IMG/VR virus record: IMGVR_UViG_3300032285_002448
Span: 1-62,057 of that record
Source: a virus
DNA length: 62,057 nt
Reading direction: 5' to 3' (one strand)
Shown: one piece after another, positions 1-9,554 of the stretch
Layout: the number at the start of each line of letters is the position of its first letter
Numbering within the stretch: position 1 is the stretch's first letter
Notes under the pieces: generated by a model
Seen by the model: only the letters and a program-made list of their open reading frames with translations
Database searches by the model: none
Told to the model about the DNA's origin: nothing
Made by a program: the position numbers and the translations under genes

Positions 1-676
1 CAAAGTGTACTTCATATTCCCAAGCAAATGCTCCGGGATCTCCGCTATGGCGTACTGGAAGCAGAAGCGCAGTGAATATTTTAGGTAATAGTAGAGGAGT
101 GTGTAATGTACCGCTCGAATCTAGACTTACAACCTGTGTGCTTGATGTTAGTTTGAATGGCGTTGCTGTATAGTTGGTTAAGCTGTTTGCTATCAACGCC
201 GTAACTGTAGCAGTAGATATTCCACTACCACCTAGCGTTGCAGTAGTCCAGCCAATGGTTCCATTACTGTTATATAGAACACCTACTGTGTTTGAATTTA
301 GCCACGCAGGTTTATTAACTACATCACTCCAGTTACCACTAGAAGCAATTGCCGCAAAGCCTGGCTTGCTACTTAGATTGTTCCAAGTAAATGCAGACTG
401 AGTAACGTATTGAGAATCATTAGTAAACGAACTAACGTTTGTGGGAATAGATGGGATTGTTGGTTTGTTTGCGATGTCTTGCCATAAGCCACTGAACGCT
501 ACTGTAGCAAATGATGGTTTACCTGTTATGCTACTCCAGGTAGGTGTCGGTGCTATCGCTAATCTAAGAGTGTTTAAACTGATTTGATAGTTCGTTCCGC
601 TCGATACTACTGGAAATATAGTATCGCCTGGGGGATTTGCTAGAGTTTGTAGTTGACTAAATTTTATTGATGACAT
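1..676 (-). CDS. Tail-fibre-like structural protein, 3' end cut by window edge
   Basis: The frame is open from an ATG at 676 to the left edge of the window, so the C-terminus is missing; about 225 residues are visible. The N-terminus (MSSIKFSQLQTL, then a GDT..PVVSSGT stretch) resembles the N-terminus of the 1296-residue fibre protein at 2246-6136 (KISQLPSL...GDTMPIVNTSTGG). This suggests a shared virion-attachment domain. The rest is low-complexity, rich in Ser, Thr, Asn and Gly, with repeated W..I..KP segments (WSSITGKPSF, WQDIANKPTI, WNNLSSKPGF, WSDVVNKPAW), a pattern familiar from phage tail fibres. It lies 2 bases after the subtilase stop codon in the same operon. The fibre assignment rests on composition, repeats and neighbours. 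Confidence 0.75.
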   Translation of the reverse strand, partial: MSSIKFSQLQTLANPPGDTIFPVVSSGTNYQISLNTLRLAIAPTPTWSSITGKPSFATVAFSGLWQDIANKPTIPSIPTNVSSFTNDSQYVTQSAFTWNNLSSKPGFAAIASSGNWSDVVNKPAWLNSNTVGVLYNSNGTIGWTTATLGGSGISTATVTALIANSLTNYTATPFKLTSSTQVVSLDSSGTLHTPLLLPKIFTALLLPVRHSGDPGAFAWEYEVHF

Positions 677-678
677 TG

Positions 679-2244
679 TTAGAATCCAGATGTAATTGAC
701 CAAGGGTACGGATTATTGAACGGCTGATAAAGCTGTTTATTTGCCGCACCTTGTAATCCAGCAAATTGCACATATCCGGCACCGCCATAATATGTTTCTG
801 ATAGCGTATTTACTAGAGCGTTGTCGTTAATCCATTGTAAGACCTGCCAAGGCTTATACCATGGTCGACTTTCTAGAAGGCATGCAACTACTCCTGTAAC
901 CTGAGGGCATGATTGACTTGTTCCATCTATCTTGTTTAGATAAAATGTTGCTGTAGTACTTGTTGAAATATTTCCACTTCTTTTATCAACGACCGCAGGG
1001 TCTGCATAGGCCTTGTTAAGGTACGCACCCATGATAGCCGCGCCAGGAGCAAATATATCTATCCTAGGGCCAGTGTTTGAAAAACTTATCTTATGTTCAG
1101 GCAGTGAATAGCTGGTAGCTCCAACACAGATAACTCCTGTAGCCGCTCCTGGTGTTGTACCTCTATGATAATAATACTTGGCATTAGTATTATCTATCCA
1201 ATAGTTGTTGTAGTCAGTACCTCCAGGCACATCGCACTTCATAGCTTGATTACCTGCGGCACCTGTAAAAATTATTCCTGCATTTTGACATGCCAGTATT
1301 TCTGCTTCGATAGCAGTGATACGTGCTCCAAACACAGTAGTAGAAGTATTTGCGGCAGGCACACTACCGTCTGAGCTAACTTGTCCGTAGATAGCTTTAG
1401 GGCCAGTTTCTGGATATAGTGTTCCTTGCCAGAATGTACCTGTCATGTTTGCGTACTGTATATCATAACCCCAACTGTTACTACATACTGTTGGACGCTT
1501 GTAACCAGTAGATGTTGTAGGTTTGGAATTGTGCCAGAGACGCATTGTTTGTAGCGCAGATATAGGATCTGTATAAGTCGGTAGTGTAGGATCGATGATA
1601 TTAAAACTATATATACTGGCCTTGCGAGCCCATCCTTGAGTATTGCCGCAAGCTATGCTGGCCACATTAGAACCGTGTCCGTCATTGTCTCCTACCCAAG
1701 ATGTAACACCATTACCTGGTATTACTCCATAGGTTGACCAATTGGTTTCAACTACACGAGTACCACCTGTGCCATCGGGATTTACAGCAAACTCTGGATG
1801 ATATTTTATTATACCTGAATCCATAAACACAACATCAACTCCTGCGCCATCTAGATTAAAAGTAAAAGCCGCATTAGTAGCAGTAGCACCTTGGAAAGGT
1901 TCTGTTTTGCTGATAGTTCTTAATAATCCCCAGTTAACGTCGGTATTGGTATTAGCATATCCGTATTTGGCAAACGTACCTGTTGTAAGTGTAGTTGGTT
2001 TAGGTAATATTCCTAGGTCAGCAGGATCTCTATGTACATCCCATACCCGTGGGTCATTTTTTAATACTTCGGCTTCTTCCGGATATAGATAATAGATACC
2101 ATTATGTAAGCTGTGCTGTAAAGGTCGATCACAGACAATAGGACGATCAGGAACATATTCTGTTCCCCACGATGCAGTTAGATCCTGATGGATACTGGGT
2201 TTATCGTCTGGATCTCGAACAACAACATAATATCTATACTGCAT
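679..2244 (-). CDS. Virion-associated subtilisin-like serine protease (S8)
   Basis: A 521-residue S8 family protease with all catalytic residues visible: Asp142 (VVFMDSGI), His190 (DNDGHGSNVAS), oxyanion Asn332 (TGAAGNQ) and Ser443 (IDGTSQSCPQ). The first ~75 residues form a propeptide-like domain (VWDVHRDPADLG) shared with the much larger subtilase at 16381-20733. I chose the ATG at 2244, one base past the stop of the upstream fibre gene. A GTG at 2256 would add four residues and overlap that gene, and the ATG start aligns better with the paralogue. No signal peptide is seen. Its place between tail-fibre genes suggests it is carried on the virion to cut host surface proteins or to process fibres; that role is inferred. 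Confidence 0.88.
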   Translation of the reverse strand: MQYRYYVVVRDPDDKPSIHQDLTASWGTEYVPDRPIVCDRPLQHSLHNGIYYLYPEEAEVLKNDPRVWDVHRDPADLGILPKPTTLTTGTFAKYGYANTNTDVNWGLLRTISKTEPFQGATATNAAFTFNLDGAGVDVVFMDSGIIKYHPEFAVNPDGTGGTRVVETNWSTYGVIPGNGVTSWVGDNDGHGSNVASIACGNTQGWARKASIYSFNIIDPTLPTYTDPISALQTMRLWHNSKPTTSTGYKRPTVCSNSWGYDIQYANMTGTFWQGTLYPETGPKAIYGQVSSDGSVPAANTSTTVFGARITAIEAEILACQNAGIIFTGAAGNQAMKCDVPGGTDYNNYWIDNTNAKYYYHRGTTPGAATGVICVGATSYSLPEHKISFSNTGPRIDIFAPGAAIMGAYLNKAYADPAVVDKRSGNISTSTTATFYLNKIDGTSQSCPQVTGVVACLLESRPWYKPWQVLQWINDNALVNTLSETYYGGAGYVQFAGLQGAANKQLYQPFNNPYPWSITSGF

Positions 2245-2245
2245 C

Positions 2246-5200
2246 TTATAGTCCACGTAAGAACGTTGCTTGGAAGTAAGTGGCTGTTGTACTTACTGGT
2301 AATGTCATTGCCCCTCCAGTGGTTTGGAAGAACCATACTTCAATAAAGTCACTGGATCCATTACATTGTACAATAGCATCAGCTGTACATATTACTCCGC
2401 CGGCGTTATTAGCAAATTTATTACCAGCTTTGTATGCTCCACCGTTTTTGTATATTGAAGTTCCTACTAATCCTGTACCACTGGCAGCTGGTTGAACACT
2501 TGCTGACACTTGATAGAAACCAGGAGTAGTCGGTGTGAATCTAAAGTTTGAAGTATTATCATAGTTGGTAGCAGTGTCATATTCCTTTGACTGAAATTGA
2601 ACTTTTGTTGCAACACCAGAAGCTACGGAACCTTGAGTAGAACTTAGATACGCACTCATTATTGGACCATATCCTAACGGTACAGGAGTTGTACCTGTAG
2701 CTGTTGTGATGTAGAAACTGGTAGCGTTAATTCGACCACCTACACCAAGTCCGCCGTTAGTAACTAACAATGCACCAGAACTTGTTGAAGCACTGGCACT
2801 TGCGTTATTAACAGTTAGTGCGTTAGTAACAATACCACCGTTAAAAATAGTACTTGTTGATAGCTGGATACCATTAACATACACTTTACCTGCTACGTTA
2901 ATATCCTGAGCAACCGATAAACCGCCTGCTACAGAAACAGCACCGTTGAGGTTAGTACCAATGTTAGTACTGGTTGATCCTGTAGCATTGTTAACAAATA
3001 GAGGAGCAGTAATTGTACCGCCGTTGAAAATAGTTGCGGTTGATAAACTGGTACCATTAAGTGTGATACTACCATTAATGTTTACTGGCCCTGTAATACC
3101 CATACCACCTAGCACAACTAAACCGCCTGAACTTGTACCTGTTGAGATTGTACTTGTGGTTAAAATTCTTATTGGGACATAAGCATCACCGCCACGTTTT
3201 GTTGTTGTATCTAAGTTACTTGTAACGTTAATAGTAACAGTTCCTGTTGCGCTAACTGCCGCTGTACCGTTCTGTAACAATGAAGTATCAACACCTTGCG
3301 CAATATTCAATACACCTAAGTTCTTAACAGAATAGGCCATTACTGTTGCAGTATTACTCGATGTTGTAATATCAATTCCAAGATTTGGAATTAGTATTGC
3401 TTCTGTCAATACACGACGACCACGATCAAATAATCCAACGTTAGTTGCTGTGGAAGTTAATGTGCTGTCTGCACCTGCGTTTAAGATAGATCCAACGTTT
3501 ACGGAACCAGCAATACCAACGCCGCCGTCAACTACTAAAGCACCTGTACTTGTACCTGTTGAACCAGAAAGTGCTGTAATATGAACTACGTTAGTTGTGC
3601 TGTTACCTCTGTTAGTAATAGACTGGAATGTACTTGTGTTCCATATAGCATACACACCAGCACTAACTAACGCTACTCGAGTATCTGTACCGCCTTGTAA
3701 TCCAGTTAATGGAGTACCTAAATTTGCTTGAGTAACAACTTGTGATCCGCCTACATACAAGTTTGTACCTACCCACAAGCTCTTAGAAATACCCATGCCG
3801 CCTGCAACAATCACAGCACCCGAGCTGGTTGAATCTACTGCATCTTGCGTTGCGTAGAATGTAGCTGTGTTATATTGTGTAAGTTGTCCTTTACCATCCC
3901 ACTGTGCATACAAGTTGCCTGCACCATCTGACAAGCTGACATAGTTTGATAACGTAGCAATAGCATTACCGTTATATCCACCAATGATAACCTGATTGCT
4001 GGCTGTAGTTAGATTACTACCAGCACCATAACCAATCATAGTGTTATAAGAACCGGTGTTGTTCTGATGAGTATTATTACCAACTACTGTGTTGTAAGAT
4101 CCAGGACGAACTGTACCGTTCTGGATATTGTAACCAATTAACACGTTGTTAGACTGTGCTACTATAGTCTGCTGATTGATGTAACCGCCTAAGATAGTAT
4201 TGTAACTACTTGCACCAACGCCTGGGTATGTTGCTTGACCAAATGCGGCATTATATGTTCCTGATACTACACCAAGACCTGAACCAATACCAACAAATGT
4301 ATTGTTGCCGCCGCTTTGTAAGCTAACACCTGCGTTGTAACCATAAGCAGTATTTTGATCAGCATTAACATTAATCAATGCATTAAATCCTACTGCTGTA
4401 ATATATTTTGCACCATTATTGTTTTGTAGTGCGCCTGCACCAATAGCAATGTTATATGGCTGTGCAGAACCACCAGCACCAATCAACACTCCGTTGATTG
4501 TACTTGGCTCACCTGTAATAATATTCTTACCAACTCCAATGCCGCCCCATACTTGCAAAGCACCTGTTGAAGTTGAAGTTGCAGGCGTTGATGTGTTTAC
4601 GTATAAAGTTGTGTTGGTAATTACTTGACCAACTGCACGTAGTTGCAAATCGTTAGCACTTGAAATAATTGTAACTGCTGTGCCTGTTGTGAATATGTTA
4701 GTTGCTGAGATAACACCATTAACACTTAGGTTACCTGTAATAGTAAAGTTACCATCAACACCTAAGTTCAGTGCTCCATCTTGTGTTACACTCAATCCGT
4801 ATCCAGGACGAACAACACCGTTAGTTGCTGTAGTTGCTGGAGGAATATTTGCCGCGTTAACATCAATAGTACCGTCAACTGCCGCGGCAATTGAGTTACC
4901 AATCTTAACACCGCCAACTAAGAATTTAGTAGCTGTTGTTAATACTTGACTTGGAACACTAACAGTACCTGTTTTGTCAATCTGTAGACCGTAACCAATA
5001 ATGATACCGCCTAGTGTTGCTGTTGTTGCTGTGTTAAGAGTAAATTGTGCCGCTGAACTTAGTGTGCCATCACCTGTAATTGATAGACCGCTACCAATTT
5101 TAATTCCACCAACTGTACTTGTTGTAGCTGTTGTTAGTGCTGTTGCTAGACTGCTTAGAATACCGTTTTGGTCAATGGCCAAGCCCGAACCAACAATAAC

Positions 5201-6136
5201 ACCACCAATACTTGATGTGCTGGCCGGTAACAACTGGAATGATAGTGTGTTGTTAACTGCGATAGTAACTGTCTTAGTACCAGGGTTAGTACTCAATGTA
5301 ACGTTGTTACCTGCAATAAAGTTTAAACTGTCAGTACCACTGGTCGCGCTAATTAAACCTTGACCAGGTACAGAAACTTTACCAAATGCTTTAGAACTTG
5401 CATTATCAACGTAACCTTTAGTTGCCGCATCGGTTGAACCAATTGGTGCTGACAAGTTTGTAATACGCTTACCAGTAACGCTAACGTTACCGCCTGGTGC
5501 TAGGATCAAATCAGCGGCAGGTGTTACAATGTTTGTAGCTGTAAGATAACCTGTTACAACACCAAGTGAATTGAATATGCCAGGAATGGTCATGTTCTGA
5601 CCATCATATGTTATGTTTGTTCCTGTAACTGTAGCTGTATTAAAATAAACAGCAATAGTACCAGTGTTTCCTTTTCCTACATTACCAGATCCACCACCGC
5701 CACCGCCAGTAGAGTCAATTGTAATATTATTTGTTACTGGATCGGCAGTAAGGATAATGTTGTTACCTGCAATCAAGTTGAAACTGCTCATGCCACTCAT
5801 GGCCATGATCTGTGTATTACCAACGTTGATAGTACTAAATGCTGGACCCATGTCCAAAGTACCATCTTGACTTATTGTCAAGTTCTGGCCAACCTTAATT
5901 CCGCCTAATGAATTAGCTGTAGCAATAGCTACAGGGAATGTTGAAGGTAAACCTTGTATATCTGTGTAGGCCGCCGAGTATGCTAAACTGCTTAATCCAG
6001 CTGTAGAGTAAATCTTAATATCGTTGATTGATATCTTGTTAGTACCACCTGTGGAGGTATTAACGATTGGCATTGTATCTCCGGGTCTAATATTTGCCTG
6101 ACTCAGTGATGGAAGCTGTGAAATTTTAATTCCCAT
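2246..6136 (-). CDS. Large repeat tail-fibre protein with C-terminal C1q-like domain
   Basis: A 1296-residue protein built from repeats. Residues 1-45 match the N-terminus of the partial fibre at 1-676. A Gly-rich linker lies near 143-155 and a typical fibre motif (DAATKGYVDN) near 236-245. Residues 303-458 hold five ~32-residue repeats of the form STVGGIKIGSGLSITGDGTL. Residues ~560-735 carry GxxN/IGxGA-type repeats like adhesin beta-roll heads (GSYNTMIGYGAG). Six copies of a STSSGALxVxGGxGI motif are spread over 519-1135. Residues ~1157-1296 look like a trimeric C1q/TNF-like domain (YDNTSNFRFTPTTPGFYQVS), probably the receptor-binding tip. AGGA before the ATG supports the start. The next gene's GTG option overlaps its stop, so the two are coupled. 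Confidence 0.85.
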   Translation of the reverse strand: MGIKISQLPSLSQANIRPGDTMPIVNTSTGGTNKISINDIKIYSTAGLSSLAYSAAYTDIQGLPSTFPVAIATANSLGGIKVGQNLTISQDGTLDMGPAFSTINVGNTQIMAMSGMSSFNLIAGNNIILTADPVTNNITIDSTGGGGGGSGNVGKGNTGTIAVYFNTATVTGTNITYDGQNMTIPGIFNSLGVVTGYLTATNIVTPAADLILAPGGNVSVTGKRITNLSAPIGSTDAATKGYVDNASSKAFGKVSVPGQGLISATSGTDSLNFIAGNNVTLSTNPGTKTVTIAVNNTLSFQLLPASTSSIGGVIVGSGLAIDQNGILSSLATALTTATTSTVGGIKIGSGLSITGDGTLSSAAQFTLNTATTATLGGIIIGYGLQIDKTGTVSVPSQVLTTATKFLVGGVKIGNSIAAAVDGTIDVNAANIPPATTATNGVVRPGYGLSVTQDGALNLGVDGNFTITGNLSVNGVISATNIFTTGTAVTIISSANDLQLRAVGQVITNTTLYVNTSTPATSTSTGALQVWGGIGVGKNIITGEPSTINGVLIGAGGSAQPYNIAIGAGALQNNNGAKYITAVGFNALINVNADQNTAYGYNAGVSLQSGGNNTFVGIGSGLGVVSGTYNAAFGQATYPGVGASSYNTILGGYINQQTIVAQSNNVLIGYNIQNGTVRPGSYNTVVGNNTHQNNTGSYNTMIGYGAGSNLTTASNQVIIGGYNGNAIATLSNYVSLSDGAGNLYAQWDGKGQLTQYNTATFYATQDAVDSTSSGAVIVAGGMGISKSLWVGTNLYVGGSQVVTQANLGTPLTGLQGGTDTRVALVSAGVYAIWNTSTFQSITNRGNSTTNVVHITALSGSTGTSTGALVVDGGVGIAGSVNVGSILNAGADSTLTSTATNVGLFDRGRRVLTEAILIPNLGIDITTSSNTATVMAYSVKNLGVLNIAQGVDTSLLQNGTAAVSATGTVTINVTSNLDTTTKRGGDAYVPIRILTTSTISTGTSSGGLVVLGGMGITGPVNINGSITLNGTSLSTATIFNGGTITAPLFVNNATGSTSTNIGTNLNGAVSVAGGLSVAQDINVAGKVYVNGIQLSTSTIFNGGIVTNALTVNNASASASTSSGALLVTNGGLGVGGRINATSFYITTATGTTPVPLGYGPIMSAYLSSTQGSVASGVATKVQFQSKEYDTATNYDNTSNFRFTPTTPGFYQVSASVQPAASGTGLVGTSIYKNGGAYKAGNKFANNAGGVICTADAIVQCNGSSDFIEVWFFQTTGGAMTLPVSTTATYFQATFLRGL
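2732..4582 (-). repeat. Interspersed coding repeat type 2 (six ~20-residue copies)
   Basis: Within the large fibre gene, six degenerate copies of a STSxGALxVxGGxGI unit begin near residues 519, 768, 861, 1000, 1058 and 1116. Spacing is irregular (58-249 residues). Copies 1000, 1058 and 1116 also share a following LSTATIFNGG/LSTSTIFNGG segment, which suggests recent local duplication of a ~60-residue block. This is a feature of the protein and of the DNA, not a mobile element. Confidence 0.75.
4763..5230 (-). repeat. Tandem coding repeat type 1 (five ~32-residue units)
   Basis: Five near-tandem copies of a unit of the form TTATxxxVGGIKIGxGLxI..DGTL occupy residues 303-458 of the large fibre protein with a period of about 32 residues. 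A lone earlier copy sits near residue 73. The same unit recurs several times in the neighbouring 579-residue fibre protein (6157-7896), so both genes draw on one repeat family and could exchange segments by recombination. Confidence 0.8.
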
Positions 6137-6156
6137 TTTATTATCCTAAAATTCTA

Positions 6157-7896
6157 TTACCATGTACCTGGTGCATCACCGTTAGCAATAGGTATTCTTA
6201 CCCAGCTATTGGTTGCAACACAAAGGTAAAAATATGATCCGTCGTATGTTACTTCGCCTGGATTACCAGCATCTGTGCTTGATCCAAGTGTCGATGGACC
6301 TCGGCTGGTTATTCTTCCTCCAGTTGTTCCTGCTGTTGCACTTAATACACCACTACCATCTATTGCTAAACCATTACCAACAATGATACCACCAACTGTG
6401 GAGTTTGTAGCAGTAGTAATAACTGCGGCTGTTGTTTGTGAACTACCATCAGGGAATGTAATACCCCCTGCTCCATTAACTTGTAAATTACCTGCAATCG
6501 TTAAGTTGCCATTCTTACGCAACAGCATTTTACTTGACCAACCAGTAGTTGCGATTGGGCTGTTATATACACCAGCATCAAATAAATTTGAACCTACGTT
6601 ACTATCGCCGACGATACGTAAACTAAAGTTAGTTGCATCAGTTGCAAGACCTGCGTTCAAGAACGGGTTAGTTCTTAATATTAATGCGTTGTTTCCAACT
6701 TGGCTTAGGATTGTATTATAAACACGAACTACACCGCTGGTTGGGCGTAGAACTAAATCTTCATTTGGATTTAATGTACCTAATTCATTAATGTTAAAAG
6801 TAATGTCTTGGATACCGTTGTTCACGTTAGCAGTAACAGTACCATCGCCACTGGCTGTTAGTCCAGGCCCAATTTTAATAAGACCTAGTGTACTGGTAGT
6901 AGCAGTAGATACCGCACGAGTATCAACACTAATAGTGCCATCACTGCTGGCCTGTATACCTGCACCAATCTTAACAACACCAAGCGCAACGTTAGTTGCT
7001 GTAACTGTTGCACTGAATGTGCTACGTTGTGTAATTTGTCCTTGTAGATCTGAATAGTTTAAAACAACATCGCCAGTTCGTCCTGCAACACTAACAACTT
7101 CAGAAACTAGACCGTCAATCTTATCCCAATTGCCACCGTTGAACAACGCAAGGTCGCCAACGTTCCAAACTGCTATGCCATCTAGATTAGTTGTTCCCGC
7201 AAAACTAACTTTATAGTAACTGCCTTTAGTTCCTGTAGAAGCAGTTAGCACTGGACGGTTTGTGCTTGCGTTCCAAGTACCTGCATAATTTAATGCACCT
7301 AACACAGCGTCTGATAATTGTGTTAAAGGAATATGGCCCTGTGCATCTAATGTGGCAATACCGTTTGGCTGTCCTTCTAAGAATGCGTTAGCCGGAGTAT
7401 ATCCTAATGCTGTTTCTATATCTGTAGTAGAAAGAGTTACTTGGCCACTTCTGTTGTTGAATAAAGTCACACCTGCATTGCTAAGGATGCCAAGTTGATT
7501 TATAGATAAACCGTTACCTACACGAACACCACCGATAACAGTTGGACTGGCAGTTGGCAAGACATAAGCGGCAGCGGCTGAAATTACTCCGTTTCTATCA
7601 ATAGAAATGCCAGCACCAATCTTAACGCCACCAATTGTTGCAGTTGTAGCAGTTGTTAAACTGGCACTAATAATGTGTGTACTTGAGTTGTAAAAATATT
7701 GTATTCCGTAATCAGTATTAGATTGTGTAAAGGCAGGCGCTACAACATCGATAATAGCATTGGTATTAAATCCAGATGTGGCTCCTAAAATTTGGAAGTT
7801 TTGATTAACTTTCCAAAATGCTGTTCTTAGACTGTCGCCGTCCCCTTTATTAGCAGATGTTCCAGTGTTAATTACGAGTATTGTTGCTGTTGTCAT
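6157..7896 (-). CDS. Tail-fibre-like repeat protein
   Basis: A 579-residue structural protein upstream of the large fibre in the same minus-strand operon. It carries several copies of the type 1 repeat (for example TTATTATIGGVKIGAGISI near residue 78), a collagen/fibre-like central block (GHIPLTQLSDAVLGALNYAG) and a KINGxxW-like segment (FNGGNWDKIDGLV) common in phage tail and adhesin proteins. The C-terminus (DAGNPGEVTYDGSYFYLCV...WVRIPI) resembles a short tip domain. Its ATG directly abuts the stop of the upstream 83-residue gene. A role in the virion is well supported; the exact fibre or baseplate position is not visible. Confidence 0.8.
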   Translation of the reverse strand: MTTATILVINTGTSANKGDGDSLRTAFWKVNQNFQILGATSGFNTNAIIDVVAPAFTQSNTDYGIQYFYNSSTHIISASLTTATTATIGGVKIGAGISIDRNGVISAAAAYVLPTASPTVIGGVRVGNGLSINQLGILSNAGVTLFNNRSGQVTLSTTDIETALGYTPANAFLEGQPNGIATLDAQGHIPLTQLSDAVLGALNYAGTWNASTNRPVLTASTGTKGSYYKVSFAGTTNLDGIAVWNVGDLALFNGGNWDKIDGLVSEVVSVAGRTGDVVLNYSDLQGQITQRSTFSATVTATNVALGVVKIGAGIQASSDGTISVDTRAVSTATTSTLGLIKIGPGLTASGDGTVTANVNNGIQDITFNINELGTLNPNEDLVLRPTSGVVRVYNTILSQVGNNALILRTNPFLNAGLATDATNFSLRIVGDSNVGSNLFDAGVYNSPIATTGWSSKMLLRKNGNLTIAGNLQVNGAGGITFPDGSSQTTAAVITTATNSTVGGIIVGNGLAIDGSGVLSATAGTTGGRITSRGPSTLGSSTDAGNPGEVTYDGSYFYLCVATNSWVRIPIANGDAPGTW

Positions 7897-8148
7897 TTAT
7901 TTTAATCCTGCTAATCGTTTCATAGTGTCCAAATCCTGTTGTTCAACTGAAACTTCTGTATTTTCTTGCACTACCTGTGTTTCAGTATCTACATATCCGC
8001 CAGTCTGCATAGGAATATCCAAAACAAAACTACGTAAAAAGCTCATACTGCGGTCTACAGTAGGCTGAGGAATTGGTACTGAGCGACTTTCTTTTATCGC
8101 TTTGGCGTCTGTAGCTATTTCTTGTAAAATGGTCTTTTGGCGGTTCAT
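7897..8148 (-). CDS. Small hypothetical protein heading the tail-fibre operon
   Basis: An 83-residue, charged protein (NRQKTILQEIATDAKAIKES at the start, DTMKRLAGLK at the end). I recognise no domain. Its stop codon directly abuts the ATG of the 579-residue fibre gene, and it is the first gene of the operon, next to an AATAAATA octamer 6 bases before its ATG. A C-terminal basic MKRLAGL tail is common in small phage proteins. A virion or assembly role is a guess from position. Confidence 0.65.
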   Translation of the reverse strand: MNRQKTILQEIATDAKAIKESRSVPIPQPTVDRSMSFLRSFVLDIPMQTGGYVDTETQVVQENTEVSVEQQDLDTMKRLAGLK

Positions 8149-8154
8149 ACATGG

Positions 8155-8162
8155 TATTTATT
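8155..8162 (-). promoter_or_regulatory. Late-promoter-like octamer AATAAATA
   Basis: On the minus strand the octamer AATAAATA (one mismatch to the T4 late promoter TATAAATA) ends 6 bases before the ATG at 8148 of the tail-fibre operon. The same start-proximal layout recurs at other operon heads in the window. No clear Shine-Dalgarno sequence separates it from the ATG. Confidence 0.5.
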
Positions 8163-8173
8163 GGTTTGAGCTC

Positions 8174-8203
8174 TTGATTAAACCATTGTGAATGTGCTAT
8201 AAT
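8174..8203 (+). promoter_or_regulatory. Sigma70-like promoter for the HNH nuclease gene
   Basis: TTGATT (8174-8179), an 18-base spacer and TATAAT (8198-8203), with a TG one base before the -10 (extended -10: TGCTATAAT). It lies about 37 bases before the HNH start at 8240 and points towards it. It looks like a host-polymerase early promoter, in contrast to the late-type octamers at the structural operons. Confidence 0.7.
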
Positions 8204-8239
8204 AGAGCTGTAATCAAGCACCCAATAAATAGTTTTATC

Positions 8240-8758
8240 ATGGATACTCTAGTTTTAAACACGGACGGAAGCCCAGTGTCAATGCTTCCACTTAGCGCAA
8301 TCAATTGGCAAGAAGCCATAAAATACATGGTCTTAGACAAGGCCCATGTGTTAGAGTGGCACGAAGATTGGATTGTGAGATCAGCTCGCTGGGAAACTCG
8401 CGTGCCTGCCGTAATTATGGTAAAAGAATACATGAAGAAGAAATCTGGCATTCGTTATTCAAAACAGAATGTATTTCTTCGCGATGGGTACACATGTCAA
8501 TACTGCGGCACCGATGTAAACCGCCGTACTGCTACTCTAGACCATTTGATCCCTGTTTCTAAGGGCGGAAAGTCAGTGTGGGAAAACGCTGTTTGTGCTT
8601 GTTCTAAGTGTAACAGTCACAAAGGCAATAAATCTGGGTTCAAGCCAAGAAAAATGCCTCACAAGCCTAGCTATTATGAATTAGTGGAAAGACGCAAGCA
8701 GTTTGAATTCCACTTGGCACATCCTAGCTGGGGTCCTTACCTAGGTTTAGAGAGCTAA
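8240..8758 (+). CDS. HNH endonuclease
   Basis: A 172-residue protein from the ATG at 8240 (MDTLVLNTDGSP). An earlier in-frame ATG at 8192 lies inside the promoter and is rejected. The HNH fold is clear: a CQYCG zinc knuckle, then DHLIPVSKGG with the catalytic His, WENAVCACSKCN with the Asn and second Cys pair, and a final His in SHKGNK. The N-terminal half (INWQEAIKYMVLDKAHVLEW) matches the common bacterial/phage HNH family related to McrA-type nucleases. It could be a free-standing homing nuclease or a nuclease used in DNA metabolism. Its 3' end overlaps the convergent epimerase gene by 35 bases. Confidence 0.9.
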   Translation: MDTLVLNTDGSPVSMLPLSAINWQEAIKYMVLDKAHVLEWHEDWIVRSARWETRVPAVIMVKEYMKKKSGIRYSKQNVFLRDGYTCQYCGTDVNRRTATLDHLIPVSKGGKSVWENAVCACSKCNSHKGNKSGFKPRKMPHKPSYYELVERRKQFEFHLAHPSWGPYLGLES

Positions 8759-9554
8759 TCCAATCTGGAAGTAGCGTTGTAGCAGACCATCCAAGTAATT
8801 CTTTTGCTTGGGTGGTATCCGCACAAGTTTCTTTAGCATAGCCCAATAACTCTTGCTCTGTAATAATTGGGCAGTTAAACAAGGGTGCAATTTCAGCCAG
8901 GCTCCAACTTTGACCTGTGCCTAGATCTATAGTAGTGTAAGGCGGAGCTTTATCTACTGCTAGAATTAATGCTCGGGCAACATCATCAACGTGAACAAAG
9001 TCCCTACGCTGTTGTCCATTACCACGAACTAAGATTGGTTTGCCGTTTAAGGCTGAGTGTAGCCAATTGCCTATTACTAATCCGTTGTCTCCGTATGGAG
9101 CATCTTCTCCATAGCAGGTAAAGATACGACAAATAGTATAACGTAGACCCATTGAACGACTATAGGCTTCTATCACTTGCTCGCCAGACTGCTTTGTCCA
9201 GCTGTAGGGATTGAGCGGACCTGTGCCATCACCGTAGACTGAGCTAGAACTGGCAAACACTAGGTGTACTCCAAATGTAGCACATGACTGAGCAATGTAT
9301 TCAGTTAATTCAATATTGTCTTTGATATAAGCTGAAGGCGATCCCCAACTTGTAGGAATTCTAGGACGAGCCGCAAGATGTATAACTGCATCAGCATCAG
9401 TTAAGGCGTATTGGAACTCCCGTCTGCCCTCTGGACTATTAAGGTCGTAGTTGCTTCTACGATCAAAGCCGTAGTATCCAATATCTGATTTATCAAGCTG
9501 TTGGCAAACATGTCGCCCAATCCAGCCATCGCTTCCTGTTACTATTATATTCAT
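8724..9554 (-). CDS. NAD-dependent sugar epimerase/dehydratase
   Basis: A 276-residue extended short-chain dehydrogenase. It has an N-terminal Rossmann motif (TGSDGWIG, residues 6-13), an IHLAARP strand, Ser residues at 102-105 (SSSSVYG) and the catalytic YxxxK pair Tyr117/Lys121 (YSWTK). [11 protein letters not shown] is typical of UDP-glucose 4-epimerase/dTDP-glucose dehydratase-like enzymes. It probably makes a nucleotide sugar in the host cytoplasm for the window's glycosyltransferases; the sugar is unknown. It overlaps the IF-1 gene by 4 bases (ATGA), so it is co-translated with it. Confidence 0.88.
   Translation of the reverse strand: MNIIVTGSDGWIGRHVCQQLDKSDIGYYGFDRRSNYDLNSPEGRREFQYALTDADAVIHLAARPRIPTSWGSPSAYIKDNIELTEYIAQSCATFGVHLVFASSSSVYGDGTGPLNPYSWTKQSGEQVIEAYSRSMGLRYTICRIFTCYGEDAPYGDNGLVIGNWLHSALNGKPILVRGNGQQRRDFVHVDDVARALILAVDKAPPYTTIDLGTGQSWSLAEIAPLFNCPIITEQELLGYAKETCADTTQAKELLGWSATTLLPDWISSLNLGKDPS

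Noticed and set aside
4680-5363. Long plus-strand open frames inside the fibre gene (89 and 120 residues)
   Set aside because: They are antisense to the type 1 repeats, show Pro/Val-rich composition typical of reverse-read fibre repeats, and have no ribosome site.
6275-6721. 148-residue plus-strand open frame
   Set aside because: It is the shadow of the 579-residue fibre gene on the other strand.
8030-8221. 63-residue minus frame starting upstream of the 83-residue gene
   Set aside because: It overlaps the HNH promoter and another coding frame and has no recognisable feature.
8240-8758. Group I intron or intein linked to the HNH nuclease
   Set aside because: The HNH gene stands alone between complete genes with its own promoter and no split gene around it.
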